Source: Sphagnum compactum
Lineage: Eukaryota > Bryophyta > Sphagnopsida > Sphagnales
Length of the DNA: 64,000 nt
Direction of reading: 5' to 3'
NCBI GenBank assembly: GCA_965153455.1
Contig: OZ234497.1
Location: 13,750,302 to 13,814,301, forward strand
Shown here: positions 45,812 to 59,794 of the stretch, piece after piece
Numbering within the stretch: position 1 is the stretch's first letter
How the letters are laid out: every line of letters starts with the position of its first letter
Translations under genes and position numbers: made by a program
The notes under the pieces: generated by a model
Database searches by the model: none
Seen by the model: only the letters and a program-made list of their open reading frames with translations
What the model was told of the DNA's origin: nothing

Positions 45812-48800
45812 CTTCCTTTCATACCTCAAATATCATGTCTACTTCTTTGTTGATGCCTTCCAATGATAATTATTATCTTGTGGTAAAACGTATTTCCTAT
45901 TCCATATATTACCATTGAAAGTGGAAACGTATAAGTGAAAAATTAATAAATGAACACAACAAAACTCTATGTAATATTAATGTGTAATACTCTCTCCTCT
46001 CTTTGCATATTCTAATAACCAAACACCAACAAAAAGCCATGAGAATCCATCAATCATTTTCCATAACAATAATGAAAGTACAACTTGCTTCCATATTCTT
46101 CTCCTCTTTCTTCAATGTCACATACACACTTATTCCCCAAGAGAACTTTCTTAACCACATCCAATCTAAAATCATAATCTTTCAAATACCCCAATGGAAT
46201 GATCCACAATCCCGTTTTATGCTCATCATAATCTCCTTTTTCCCATACCACATAAGGTCCGTATGTTTTCCATGAAATTAGGCCCTCCTCATCCTTATCT
46301 GAATCCTTTTACACATCCCATTAATTGGTTGGATAACCAATCCTTATCCTTCTTAGAAATCCCCACATTATTGGTGGATTACCACCAACCATTAATTTAA
46401 CTAATCCCATTAGATTCATCCTTTAGTAAAAGGTAGTAGGTTACTACCAGTAGTAACCCTTTAATTACTAGAATGCTTATGGCACTAATTAGTTTAAGAA
46501 TTTATACGTTTAACACATGACTTGAATGAAGAACCTAATAATGAAATTTGTGTTCCACTTGTTCACACATACTACAACAATCATGGTGTCTAGGTGCCCA
46601 TGGTTAACAAATGATCTTTCAACTATTACAACTTGATCCCCAAAAATAATTCTTGAAACTTTGCATTTGTTGAATGAAAAACCAAGTTCAACACAATAGT
46701 TTTTGGGTTTCCACAAATTTTAATTATGAATGACTATTTTTTTTTGAATTTTTGGCATTATTTCAAGATATTTATTAAAAACTTTAAAAATATAATTCAT
46801 GTTGTCAAAGTTGCCCATGTATTATGGTATATTCTAGCAACATGTTAAAAACTACGATTTAAATTTTGCAATTTATTTATTTTTTGTTTCTTCAAAATAT
46901 GGCAACTTTGGGCCATGTTTTTCCAAAAGCAAATTTGGTAGATTTGTAGCCCCTTTATTTTTGGCAAAAAGTGGTGAAATTTTTCCCAAAACAATTATTG
47001 AACACCTTGGATTATAGAAACATAATCGACTATACTATAACATCATTTAAATGAAACTTGAAATTAGTTACATTAACTTTGACTATTGATGTGTATTGGT
47101 AACAGTTAAATTAATTCTATAATTACAATTAACCATCTTAAGTTCTTCTTGTTCTTCCTTTCTTTTTATTAGTTTCTATAAGATAATAAGTCTCGTGCAA
47201 ATATTTTACAAATAAATTTAATAATGGAACTACAAGCTAGACCCCCAAACATAACGACCAAATACACATCAAGTTCCCTTAATTGATTATACATTCAACA
47301 CATGCATATAAAAATATATATAATCCTTTGCATTGAACTTAACTCCAAGGCACATCATGATGATTCAAGTTACTTTGTCATCCCAAAAGCCCCCCCACTT
47401 TCCTTCCCAATTTTCAGTATTAAATAAAATTCTACACCTTTGAACAAACATCTACATTTGTGTTTACCTACCAGCTTTCCAACTTCCTTATTATCTTCAA
47501 GTTTAAAGGGTGGTGGTAGCGCACCTTTTCCTATAGAAATGGTGATTATTCCATTAATTTCTACACCCTAGGTCTCATCCTATAAACATGTTAATATTCT
47601 TTTTACAAATGCTTCATCTAATTGTACTAAATCCTATCTATTTTAGCAATAGTGATTCCAAATGGTGGGAATGTGTTTTCTCACATGAACCATATAAAAG
47701 TACCTAACCTATAGGAAAAATTGTATGGTGGATTAAATTGCACAAAAATCTCACACAAGAATGAAGGTAAAAACTTAGTGACAAACCAAATTCTTACATC
47801 ACAAACTTACTAAGCTTCATAGTTTCGTACAAATTCCATGTGAAATTTAGTTTTCATAGGTTTGTACAAAAATCACATGAATTCCATGTTACGATTAATA
47901 TGAATGATATTTTTACATATTTAATATCTTAAATATTCATACAAATGAGATTTTTTTTTAATGACATATGTGAATGTTCATGTTTAATACATAAAAATTA
48001 CATAGTTTTATGCAAAATTACCTCACAATAATTGCATGAATTTAGTTAAAATGTAAATTGTATGTACTTCACATCAATACATCATAAATGAGTTTTTTGT
48101 GTCAATTTTAAACCTTGAAACCCATGGATTTTGCATAGACATGTTTTTTATAAATTTTGCACAACTTCAATTGAAATTTTGTGATATTGGAAGTTTGTGA
48201 TGTAATTACTTCAAAAGATATGTTCACCTTCCTATAGTTTCCATTTATCTTAATGACCTAAGGTCAAAAGCTTTCATGTTGGAGATGACAAAAGTTGTGG
48301 GAAAGTTGTTTTTTAACAAAAGGCCCTTAATTTCCATTTTATTATATTTGAAATTTTTTCACCATTACTAAATGTATTCATGGTACAAAACATAATACTT
48401 GAATGGTATATTATAAATAGAAAGCAATAATTTTCAAGGTTTTTACTTTTGTTAATAAAATTGATTTTATATCATTGTATTATGCATTCATGCCCTCTAT
48501 CACATACATATGAACAACTTTTGTTAAAGCCACATTTTCAGCATCCATAATTTTCACGGTCAAAAACATTTTTGAACCAAATGTGCTTAAATGGGTTATT
48601 AAAACAATTTTCATCAGTTCAATCCTTTTGCCCTTTTAATCATCAATGTCAAAATCCTCTCCAATTTTCAAAAGGAATGGTACACATTTGGTAAAAAAAA
48701 TGACATTTGAAAAAAACAAGGATTGTCCACTTTTGAGGTTTGAGTACTTTGAACATGTAAAAACATTTTTGAATTGTGTCAAGCTTTGAGCATATAAACT

Positions 48801-49030
48801 TTGCAATTAATGGAAAATATTCCCCAAAAAAATGACAATCCAAACTATTATGTTTCCCTTGTGATCTTTCAAAAGTACAAAAATGTAGTTTTAAGGAGTG
48901 TCCACTTACTTGTGTGGCTCCTTTGACTATGATTTTACCCACTTACAACTTTTTTTAGCTCCAAGTACCACTTGGCCATATACACCTATTTTGTTATTTA
49001 GTTTTGCAAATTGGATTCTTACATTGACAT
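45812..49030. other. AT-rich intergenic DNA
   Basis: No gene was recognised. A minus-strand frame at 46054-46251 is protein-like in composition but unidentified and has no supporting context. Confidence 0.45.
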
Positions 49031-49032
49031 AT

Positions 49033-49413
49033 TAAAAAAATCCATAAAGTCAGCCTATCTTTGGGCTTCCTTTCATCCCCAAACCCTTTTTCCAATGGTG
49101 TCCACAAAATAAGGAAATTTTATTAAATCCAGGTATGAAATGTTGAGACTTGACATTTAATGCACAAGGTATGCAAATAATTGTAGTAGTTGTACAAGTA
49201 GGAGTAGTGAAAATACATGTAGCAATAGTTGAGGTGCTCAAGACAAATGAAAGATAGGATGAAACTTAGTTTACCACAAAAATTGATGGGTTTTTGAATT
49301 TCACCCTCATTGAATGCTAATGTATGTTTTTGCAAGTTTTTTTTTAATCTTGCCCTATTTTTTACCAAACTTAGGGTTTTAATGTTGTGTTTTCCTTACT
49401 TTACTTATAACTA
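49033..49413 (-). mobile_element. MITE-like inverted-repeat element, copy 4 (reversed, old)
   Basis: The left edge carries ATCCATAAAGTCA and the right edge CTTACTTTACTTATAACTA, both worn versions of the family ends. The interior is the reverse complement of copies 1-3: 'gacaaatgaaagataggatg' then 'aaacttagtttaccac', and 'aatgcacaaggt'. It is most like copy 1, sharing that copy's left third, and is the most diverged copy here. Confidence 0.7.
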
Positions 49414-50849
49414 TATTGTTGCAACGATTTGCATTTCATTTCATTTCATTTGTTGTATTTTTAAATTTATATTTCTAAATACCTACTTGCATACCTTTGT
49501 CAAGACTTTGTATAGTGTTTGAACATGGTAATTAACAAACAAGAAAAGATGATTGATTTTATGTTGAATTGAGTGAGTATTAAAAAAAGATTTGTTGTAA
49601 CTTAAAATGTACAAGAACTTTCGAAGGAGCTCCAATTGCAAGCTCAAGAAAAAGGAAACAACTACCAATCCTTTCAAGCAACCAATTGGAAGGTTGTGAA
49701 AACAACTACAAACAATTTGGTTTTAAAAAAGGAGCAACAAAAATGTAGACAATTCCAAATTAACAAAAAGGAATGAAATACTTACACAAACTAGTTTGCA
49801 CCACATCTTTGGCCTCCAATCTTATAGTTGTGAAAAATCATCATAATCTCACTAATGTGCTTCACTATGAAAGCAAAGATAAATTAGTGGTCCATATGGG
49901 GTGTGATCAAAATAAAATAAACCAAAATGTTACCTTCATAATCTATTTGTTAAGCTAACAAAAAGTAGGATCAAAATAATTGTAAAATTATTATACATTC
50001 AATGTTTTTATGTGACTAAAAAGAACTGTTTATTCACTATTTTCATTTTATTTTTGAAATTCACATTGGAAAAATGGGTTGAAAATAAGTTTTTATAAAT
50101 GCAAGTAGCTTTTAAAGTCTACTTTTGCAATGTAACATTTGATTCAAGAATGTGCCAAGTATGTTTTAACATGGAGTAAGTAATTTTTTTCTTAAATTCC
50201 TTACTTGAATATACAATGATCTTTAAGATATCTTAATTTATTTTATATCTATTTCATTAAGTTTTATAACAAAAAGAAAAAAATTAAACACCATATTGAC
50301 ACCATTTAGAAATAATCGTTCCCTATTTTTATTGTTCTAAACGTCTTCAAAATTTTCATTCAATTTATTAGGACTCAATGGAACACACAATGTTTTTGTA
50401 ACCAAACTTAAATAAAATTTGAAATTAATTTCTTATATTCATGTCAAAAACTATTTCAACTTTTAACATTCTTTTGTTTGCCAAGTTTGTTGGTATATTT
50501 TACCATGCTTTCACCTTATGACAAGTTTATGAATAGAAGGATCCTCTATGAATGTTTCATCCCAAGAAGGGAAATAATACCATAACTAAGATGATATAAA
50601 ACATGAACTTTAAATCTTATAAAAATATGTTCTTCAATATTGAAGACAAAACCAAAATTGAAGGATGAACTCATTAACATGTTGAAAACCATGTTCAAGT
50701 TGTTTTCCAAACAAGTTACTTTTGCACATATTGTACAACTAATCATTTGAGGGATTTTTGAGAATATAAAACTTGAACTCCAAAAAGATTGTGTAAAGTG
50801 TGGATAATTCAAAGTGATTTTAGAATGGACATGAGATTTTATGAATAAT

Positions 50850-51690
50850 CTCCTCAGTTGGTCTTATTGGGTAGCTATTATAGTACTATGGAAATTACCA
50901 CCAACATGGGAACAAAAGGGCACAATCATGGCACATACAATTGCTTACCTTGTCAAAATGTACAACATTTTTACACGCCTAGTTGTTAACACAATTCAAA
51001 TTGGAGTTCACCTTGTACCCATTGGAAGATGTTGAATATGAGAGACAAAATGAAACAAGCATGTTCAAGTTTTAGGGATAGAAAACAAGAGACAAATCAC
51101 AATAGTCATTTCAACTTCAATGAATGGGTCATTATTACCTTTGTAAGTTGTGTTCCAAGGGATGACAAATTGTACATTCCCACCTATGAACGAGGGAAAA
51201 AAACATTGCATTTAGGAATTTGTTGAACACATCCTCATACCTTATTAAAAAACTAAATTGAAAAAACTTGAACACCAAAAGATGGTTTGGCTTATTGATT
51301 ACTTGTAAGTTCACAAGAACAAATATATTTTTCAATTGGATGAAATTGAAATTTATAAATGCATGTGCATCATTCTCATCTTAGGAATTATACCAACACA
51401 TTTCAACCTATCAATGTTATCCTCCAATGTCTGTTCAAACATGCATCTAAAAAAGAATCTTATTCTTGGATTTGTTTAACAATCAAAAGCCAACTTAAGA
51501 AAGGCAAAAACCTTAAAGTTGACTTTTGGATGTTAATTCTAAAACCAAATATATGTGCATGGATTCATGTAAAGAATATGGAAGAAATGATTTACAAGGA
51601 TACGAAAAAACATGGTTGTTAAGGAGTTTCAACATGCGATTTCAAATTCAAGCTAAAGAAGTGAGGATTGTTACATTTTGGTTTTTAAAC
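50850..51690 (+). pseudogene. DDE_1 (pogo-like) transposase relic, copy B
   Basis: Frame pieces include 'VVNTIQIGVHLVPIG', 'KHVQVLGIENK' followed by 'RQITIVIS', 'FQPINVILQCLFKHASK', and a C-terminal block with 'KKGKNLKVDFWMLILKP' and a final 'GVSTCDF'-like end. It is therefore the same family as copy A but extends further at the 3' end. The first catalytic Asp is lost, and frameshifts and stops are numerous. Both copies lie on the same strand about 8 kb apart. Their flanks did not look alike, so they appear to be separate insertions. Confidence 0.6.
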
Positions 51691-52752
51691 ATTTTCAATT
51701 CAAATTCTTAAATATCACAAAGAAGTGAAGGATAATTGATAAAAAAAAAAAAATCTTTAAATCATGGAGAATATTTAAATGGTTAATTCTTAGAACTACT
51801 TGTGAGTGTATCAATGAGAATAAAGGCTATGATTGTATTTACCTTTTGTGTTATTTTTATCCCAACCTTTGCACTTGCTTGAATCTTTGATTTTTCTTCG
51901 TGCTCAAGTTCCAGTTTTTGTTCATTTGTTGTTTTTAAGTTTACAACTATTTATGTTTCAACCTATGTTTCTTATTCAAGTTTACCTTTCATTATAACAT
52001 TTTAAAACAAACATGCTTTTGCTTTTTTGAACAAGTCATGCTTACAAAACAATGGTAAAGTAAACCAATAAAATATTTCTATCAAATCAAGTCTAAAAAT
52101 GGTTCAATTCTTGACAAAAGTAGAAAAAAGGAAATTCCATAACACTTTAAGTAGCAATATGAAATCATGGTGCCCTTCATCAAGAGTTTATAATAAGATG
52201 CATACAAAATTTGAAAATCTTAATATGAGAAAAACATGTAACAAGTATATTTGAAATTGACCAATCAAATTTTGTTCTTGAACCCACTTTTATATTAGAA
52301 TTTTGATGTATTATTTATTATAAGTTTGCATTTATAGTTTACATAAATGTTCAAAATAGAAAACAAGCTCACTATACAATTCTTGTAGTGCATGCATACA
52401 ATGTCATTGCTTTGTAACAATCTGCATTTCAAATGAACATCTATATGGAAGCAAAGAAGATAGACACCACAAGGAACATCTATTCTAAATCATCATTCAC
52501 CAACATGGGCATGAATGTTTGAGAGCTTGATGAAAAAAGTTTAATGTCCCAAAACTTCCCTTCTTAACAAGTCACAAAGTACACTAGTTGAAATTTTAGT
52601 TGACGACGAAACTTTTTTGACTATTTTAATTGATAAAGGCAAGTCGAAAAAAACATGTTTTTATACTAAACTATATTTTTAACACATTTTTACTAGTGCT
52701 TCTCTTGACTTATGTGCAATGGCCTAAGCCTATGCACAACAACAAGTACATG

Positions 52753-52788
<36 letters not shown>

Positions 52789-53980
52789 ATTTTTCACCAA
52801 AAGGGAGCAATCCTTGAAACAAAAAAAAAAATCACAATCAAGGGAGTATATTTTCAACATGTTGCACAAGTTCATAAAAATTTGCATTTGAGCATCCTTG
52901 TTTACCTTCCTCCCTAGAGAAGACTTTCATTTATCACAATTCATCAAATGCCCTCATGTTTGATTGGCTAAGGTTTATCCTAAAATAATCCTTATACTTG
53001 TTACTATCAAAATTAAATTTGAAAATTACAGCCATGAACTTTCAAATTTGTTAATTGAGGGACTTAAATGGATACAAAGTTTGTAGTATTTGTGTGCTAA
53101 CAATTTGGTTGTCCTTAGCTTTGGTAACTAATATGCTAAGAATTTGAACCATTCCAAATGTTGAAATTGCATCCCACATACATGAAACAAACCAAAATTT
53201 CTCACAAAACAAAACAAAACAAACAAAACACTTATGATAAAAATTGAAAATTCTTCTAAAAGCTTGTGAATTTACTTTGTGAATTAGAAAAAAATCACAA
53301 ACACAAAGACAAAATTTTCTTCTTATTCTTTCCCTAAAGAAAAATTCACACTTTGAAATTGAAATGGTGTTAAAATATTAATCAAAATACTCTTCCCTTT
53401 TAGTGGCAACTTCTTACCACAACTTCATGGTTCAAATTTTTGATTCAAATAATACATCTAGAGGTTGAAATTTTGTATAATATTTATGCACACATATGTT
53501 AAACTTCTTCCTATGTAACAACCAACTTTTATTGATTGCCACATGAATCGGTGCATGCCAAGTCACATTGGCTTCCATAATGTGGGAAAAACTCAAAAAA
53601 ATCACATTAGTTTCAAAGGAAATGAGAGATAAAAATCACATTAGCTCTCCCATTGCAAAAAAGAAAACACATTAAAACATTCACACTAAAATCCAAATAG
53701 TAATAAAGAAGGACCTTCAAAATTATGGCTCATAGCCTTAAACTTGTACATTTTTGCTAGTTTTTCAACATTGACAAAACAAAATTAATTTGGATAGATT
53801 CATGTGCCATTAAATTTTTTAAATTTGATCATTCTAATGATTAATCAATTAATTCTAAACATCAGTTGTAGTTACAATATGAAATTTAATACACCTTCTA
53901 GAATCCCAACAATGGTTTATTACTTGTCATTTTGTATCACTATCAAAAAGGCATTATGATTTTTAGCTTTTTATACCCAA
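51691..53980. other. AT-rich intergenic DNA
   Basis: No gene was recognised. A (TA)n microsatellite occupies 52754-52786. Confidence 0.5.
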
Positions 53981-53984
53981 GAAG

Positions 53985-54805
53985 TTGTACCCAATGTTGG
54001 GTGAATTTCATTTTTTCTTGTGAGAATGGATTTCAAGTTGGTTTTCAAAATGAAAACCTAACTATTGATTCTCATTAGGTGAGAATTGGCTCAATGAGAA
54101 CCTGAAAGTGTATGAAAAAAAATGTAATTTTCAATTAGGCTTTTAAGTTTAGACTGCAAGGTAGATAGGTTGGTGAACAAACATTTAATAATTCAAAGAA
54201 GGTTGGATCTTCACACATTGTTTCTCTACTTATAAAATATCAAGAACATTTATAGATTTCCACCTAACGTTTCCAATGTTGCAAAATTTGCAAATTTTTG
54301 GTAAAAGAACATGGAAGATACAAAATGTTTCGTGTAAAAGGGTTCAATGTTTGATGATGGGTGAACTAAAATAGATTAAGGTCTTGAACATAAAATCTTC
54401 GATTAGTGCATCTTTGCTTTTGGAATTCAATTTTTTTTGTAAAGCCTTAGTTGGCAAACCCATCATGTTTTAAATCATTCAAAACAAACTAAAAATTGAG
54501 GAAGATAATTAGTTGGAACTAGAGAGAGGTCTAGAGCTATTTTTCAAATTTTTTGAAACAAATTATCGCTTATCGTCTTCCTATGTTTTTTGTGTTGCTC
54601 CTTTACTTCTAACTTTCATACAATATTTGTAGCCCTCCAATTTGCATGTTCAATGACACAAAAATTGATCAATTTGGTTAAGGATTCAAATGAATATTTA
54701 AAAATGTTCGATGATAGGTAAATGTTCGATGATGGATGGTTTTACCCTAGGTAGGTGTTAGTAAGAATCAGGTGGATTTCGTTTTTTATAATTTAAAAAT
54801 TTGGC

Positions 54806-54838
<33 letters not shown>

Positions 54839-55065
54839 TAGGGTTGTGATAACCGTTTTAAAAAAAATGTCGATTCATACATTTATGAGAATTGGCTCAA
54901 CTAAAAACCAATTGAATTTTATTTTTTTCAAGTTTTGAAACCCTAAGCAAATTTTTAAGCTTGAAAATTTTAATTTTTTTGAGAACCTAACAAGTTCTTT
55001 GAAACAGTCCTAGAAACCAAAATTGGTGGTTCTCACAAAAAGTGAGAACCGCCCAACACTTGTTA
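53985..55065. mobile_element. Candidate ~1.1 kb terminal-inverted-repeat element
   Basis: The left end (CAATGTTGGGTG, near 53991) and right end (CGCCCAACACTTG, near 55050) are imperfect inverted repeats. Related 'gtgagaa' and 'ttctcac' words lie just inside both ends. A perfect 9-bp hairpin (GGTTCTCAC, 5-base loop) sits at 55028-55050, and a TA microsatellite at 54808-54836 lies in the interior. No transposase and no clear target duplication were seen. Confidence 0.25.
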
Positions 55066-55587
55066 TAACCCATAGGTGTAGGGAATTTACAACCATAATG
55101 GCATCAATGAAAAACCTTACGTTTCATAAAAACATGTTGAAACTAAACTGGTAAAAATAGTAAAATCTAGCTATCAAGCGGCAATATAGGTTTAGTACCC
55201 CCCCAAAGAGGGGCCTTATAGGTGTAATGACCCCCACCGACGATGCTCAAAATGGAGTAAAAATTCTACCCCAAAATTATCAACAAAAAAGAAAAAACAA
55301 AAAAGAAAAAAATAATTAATTCATAATTAAAATTCTCAAAAATCAAAAGAACCAATTCTGATATATTAACCCACAATTTAAATAAATTCAAATAAGTGCA
55401 CAACACTGACTAGCTTTTCCATGTAAGGTCAGACCCTGAAGTGCACTAGGGTGTCTTGTGTCTTCCCTGACTTTAAGACTACCTACTACTAGGCAGAAGC
55501 CTTCCACTACCCCCTTGTCAGTGGGAGGTTAATATATAGTTAACACAGATGAAAAACATCCTTGACAGGATGTTTTCACAAATGTAA

Positions 55588-55619
<32 letters not shown>

Positions 55620-57855
55620 CCCTAGCCAGTCTAGCCTATCAAGGGAAGTTAGGGTTTTTTCCATACTGCTTTCACTACTGACCTCCAAGGGGATTTTGCT
55701 GCCTAGTGTTTACAGCTGTGGGGATATGGGGTATAAAGAGAATCCAAACCCATGACTCTTGCATGTAGTATATAATGAATGCTCACAGAATAATAATAAT
55801 TCCCCCTTACAGGACTGCAACTTGCAGAGACAAGACAAAGAAAAATGTGGGGGGGGTATCTCTTTTTCATTGAAACCTTGCAAAACTTTATTTATAAACA
55901 CATCGGCTAATTTAACAAAATGTACAAAGTATTAAAGCAAAAAAAAAGGGAGAATTTAAAGGATGTCAAGTTAGCACAAACTAGGTGTCAAAATCTCTCC
56001 ATCTCAACAACTATTACCGCTGAAAGAAGGTAGTTTGTTTTGTTTTGTAGTTATGAGATCCACCGAACCGGGATGCTTCAGATCATGTTCTTGGTGTCTT
56101 TGGAAAGCTGTCGACGAGGAGGGGTGCATGGGCTTGGTTCCCTGAAGTTTGGACTTGCGGTGGAAAAGTTCTTGAATATTGAATGATTTCTTCACTACAA
56201 ATTAAATTAAATTGTAGCTGAAAATTTCAGAGGAATTGGAATGTGCCTTTGGTGTCGTTGGAGAGATCTTGATGAGCAGGATTTAATGGAATTTATTTGG
56301 TAAGATTTGGATTTAGAATGTGGGAGATATTGATTTTTAAGCGATTTCTGCTGCCGAAAATTCAGTATATAAATTCCAAAAAACCAGGTTTTGGAAGGAA
56401 AAATCAGTTGAGGGCGTGGTAACACTTGGGCCAACTGCCAAGGCCACACTAGTTTAGTCAGTTTTGCTCTACAAACATGGACAAAATGACGCTATAAGTT
56501 AACGGTTCTCTTTATGCAGAGGGAACACTGAGAGACAGTCAACCCTGCCAAAGAGCAAAGTTGAGGGATTGTAACCGTCCTGGGCAGTTTTTTCATGGTT
56601 TTTTCCAGTTCAATTTTGTGATGTGGCCAAAGTGGTGATCATCTATAGAACTTGATTTACCCAAAATTAATTACAAAGGAAATAAGGAAAATTAAAAAAT
56701 AAAAATAAAAATCTAAGCGGGCATCCTTTTGTAGTTTTGGCAACCTAAATTAACGTATTGTAGAAATATGGTGATTTTATTTAAAAATTGCAAATTTCTG
56801 ACAATTGAAAACCCAAAAAATCAATTTATTATTGCATTTTCAATTTCACTTTTTGACTAAAATTTGCCCCCTGAAAGACAACCGGTTCTGTGCAATCACA
56901 TTGACATCCACAAAGTGTGATGGGGGGGGGGGGGAGAGAGGGAGTGTATAACATCGGTCTCATATATCATCTATTCAATTATGTGTTGGAATTTGGGTTT
57001 TGCAAGTGTTGATACATTACTATGATTATTTAAATAATTAATTTGGTGTGTGTTCATCAATGATGAGGTGCCTCCCAAGTCTTTTTTTTTTTTTTGGGTA
57101 ATGAGCAATTTCATTGGCCCATCACTCAAAAAAAAAGAAACTATGGAGGCTCCCCAAAATACAAGGTTCTATTTTGAAGTAAAGAGTTCCTCCCCTTTGG
57201 CCTGGAACGTCCACACTCTACACCAAACACAACTTGAAAAAATACCCCCCCCCCCCCCAAGAAAAAAAGGGAGGCCCCTTCACTCCATGATGCCACTTCT
57301 CATTGGTTGCATGGAAATTCCTAAAATTGGCTGCCACTAATTTTTGGCCTGGACTAATAGCCGCAAACCTCATAGGTACAAACATGAGATTGTGAAATCA
57401 CAAACTCTTGAATCCCATTTTGTAAAATCTTCACATTTGTTGATGCATATTTTGTTAGGACATATGTTTACAAGAGTTATCGAAAAATTACATTATTTAA
57501 AATTGGTGTGAACAAGAGAACCTCTTTTTTTCAGTAGGCAAAAGCCTTATATGAAGGTTTATAGGTTCAAAAGACAAAAAAGAAAAGAAAAAGGCAATAT
57601 GTAATTTCCAAACTAAGTGCTAGGATATGGCTTTTAACCTTTTCTTCAACAATTGGTTTCATTTTGAGGCAGTCACATTCTAATTATTTTGACATGAGCA
57701 CAAACCCTCACTTAAACATTTTGACTTGTTAAAATGTCCTTCTTTGTTGATTTTTAAATTTTGTGATACATCCCAAAACTTGGATTCAACCTTTGAAGTC
57801 GACTACCTTTCAAAGAGTAAAAAGAATCATAAATATCTATTATGGAAGGTTGTTG
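55066..57855. other. Intergenic DNA, nothing recognised
   Basis: Homopolymer and simple runs include poly-A near 55.6 kb, a G run around 56921-56935 and a C run around 57244-57258. Minus-strand frames between 55.7 and 56.45 kb are open but unrecognised. Confidence 0.45.
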
Positions 57856-57861
57856 GTTTGT

Positions 57862-58310
57862 TTTGTTTGTTTGTCATGTTGAAATCTCCAAAAACCACAA
57901 TAGCCCTTGCTATGCTTTTGGTACCATTGGAAAGCCCTTCATGTTGGGCTTTCCCAACCCATAATAGCCCTTGCAATGCTTTCGGTACCATTGGAAAGCC
58001 CTTGATGTTTGTCATGTTGAGCTTTCTCAACCCACAATAGCCCTTGAAATGCTTTTGGTGCCATTGGAAAGCGCTTGATATTTGTCATGTTGAGCTTTCC
58101 CAACCCACAATAGCCCTTGCAATGCTTTTGGTACCATTGGAAAGCCCTTCTTGATATTTGTCATGTCGAACTTTCCCAACCCAAAATAGCCCTTGCACTG
58201 CTTTTGGTACCATTGGAAAGCCCTTGATGTTTGTCATGTTGAGATTTCCCAACCCACAATAGCCCTTGCAATACTTTTGGTACCATTTGAAAGCCCTCAG
58301 ACGAGTAGGG
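57862..58310 (+). repeat. Six-unit ~73-bp minisatellite
   Basis: The word TAGCCCTT recurs at 57901, 57965, 58038, 58111, 58187 and 58260. Each copy is followed by a GCTTTTGGTACCATTGGAAA-like block, then TTTGTCATGTTGA and a CCCAACCCA-like spacer. Unit lengths are 64-76 bp. Minus-strand open frames of about 70-100 codons across it are repeat artefacts. Confidence 0.9.
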
Positions 58311-59794
58311 GTGCACCCAGGTGCTTCAGTAGTGTTTAGGCTTTGGGTGCAAAGAGTTATTGAATATTGAGCAATTTTTGTCAAAAAAATTTAACAACAT
58401 CAAAACTAAATATGTTAAAAAGAAATTTGACCTCCTGGTGGGTATGGTTATAATCAAAGAGAACAGTACCAGTTGTTGGGTAATTTTTGCAAGGCAGCTC
58501 TTCGCTCCACACAGCTACAATCCTGTGTAACCCTCACCTGTTGCTCAGCACTTTGAACTCGACTACTCTTCAACAATGCATTTCCAGAATCAAACATTGT
58601 TGAATTAGAAGGTGTACAAACAACAAAGCAATGGAATCTTGATCAAATTGCAGAGAACACTCCATGAAAATGCTTTCAAGGCAATTTGCTGCTCCAACTA
58701 AACCAAACCAAACCAAACCAAACCAACAATGTGACAAAACTGTATTAAGCTGAGCATTTCAGCTACCCAGCAGATTATAGTTGTCAAAGGGCTGATTTCA
58801 GGTATGAAGGCTAGGGCCCAAAGAGCTCACAAGCTTGGGTGCAGAACAATACTTGACAATTATCATGATCATTACAACAGCCAGCAATATAACAGACATA
58901 GGCCTCATCAACTGGAACCTCTTTCTTGCAATGGTTTCATTTACAGAACATCTTCACTCATCTCATACTCAAATAAGTAATCAGTTTAAGGCTGGCAAAA
59001 CACCAGTTTGAGAATTTGGCAACTTGTTAAGTACAATGATAAGTACAAATCTGAGCACCTAAAACACCAATATTAGCAGATGAGAGGATACATCGCTGGA
59101 TAGACTTAAACCTGAAGAAAAGATGTACTCTACCATCTGGTTGGCTGCAAACTTTTCAAGTTTCAGATGATTCCATTCTATAAATGCATAAATAAAGGAA
59201 TTTTCACCTGTTTAAGGTAGCAAGAAAGCCCGACTCCAACCAGCACAATACACTAATGTTACACACCTATGGTAAACTACACATTTCAACTTCCTCTTCT
59301 CTCATGCCAAAAGTATGTTAACAGCCAAAAGTAGTCACAAGTGGTTGGTCACAGAGTTTATAGCCTGGATGTTCCATGACAAGGGTAAATTGAGGAAGCA
59401 CCACCAGCAACTTTGGAGAGGAATTAGTTACTGGGTCCTCTGTTTTGTCTAGACTCGATTATCAGACCTTCACTGTGCTCTATTAATGAAAAGCCCTTGC
59501 TTCAGCTTTCATCCACCCATCCAAAAAGTCCTTTTCTTTGTTTCTATTCTTAGTGAGGACAGCTTACAAATCACTGAAGCGCTGTGACCCTTCATAGAAC
59601 TTTCAAGATCTCAATAAACCCCTCCTGATAAAATGTGATGACTGGGCCTTCCTGTCAATATTAGCTCTAAAAATTTACAACAAACCTCACAAGATTAGAG
59701 GAATCCAGAAGCCCCCAATATTGTGATATTTAACCAACTGGCATTGAATTCTACTGATCATTATGTGGTGACTAGCCTTTACTACATGGTGCAT
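58311..59794. other. 3' flank of the RMR receptor gene
   Basis: This is unique-looking DNA downstream of the minus-strand gene and should include its 3'UTR. An (AACCA)n run lies at about 58697-58726. No other gene was recognised. Confidence 0.4.

Noticed and set aside
57726-58384. Frames of about 70-105 codons, one with repeated Gly-Leu-Trp-Val-Gly-like words
   Set aside because: They only translate the 73-bp minisatellite, whose unit length varies and breaks the frame.
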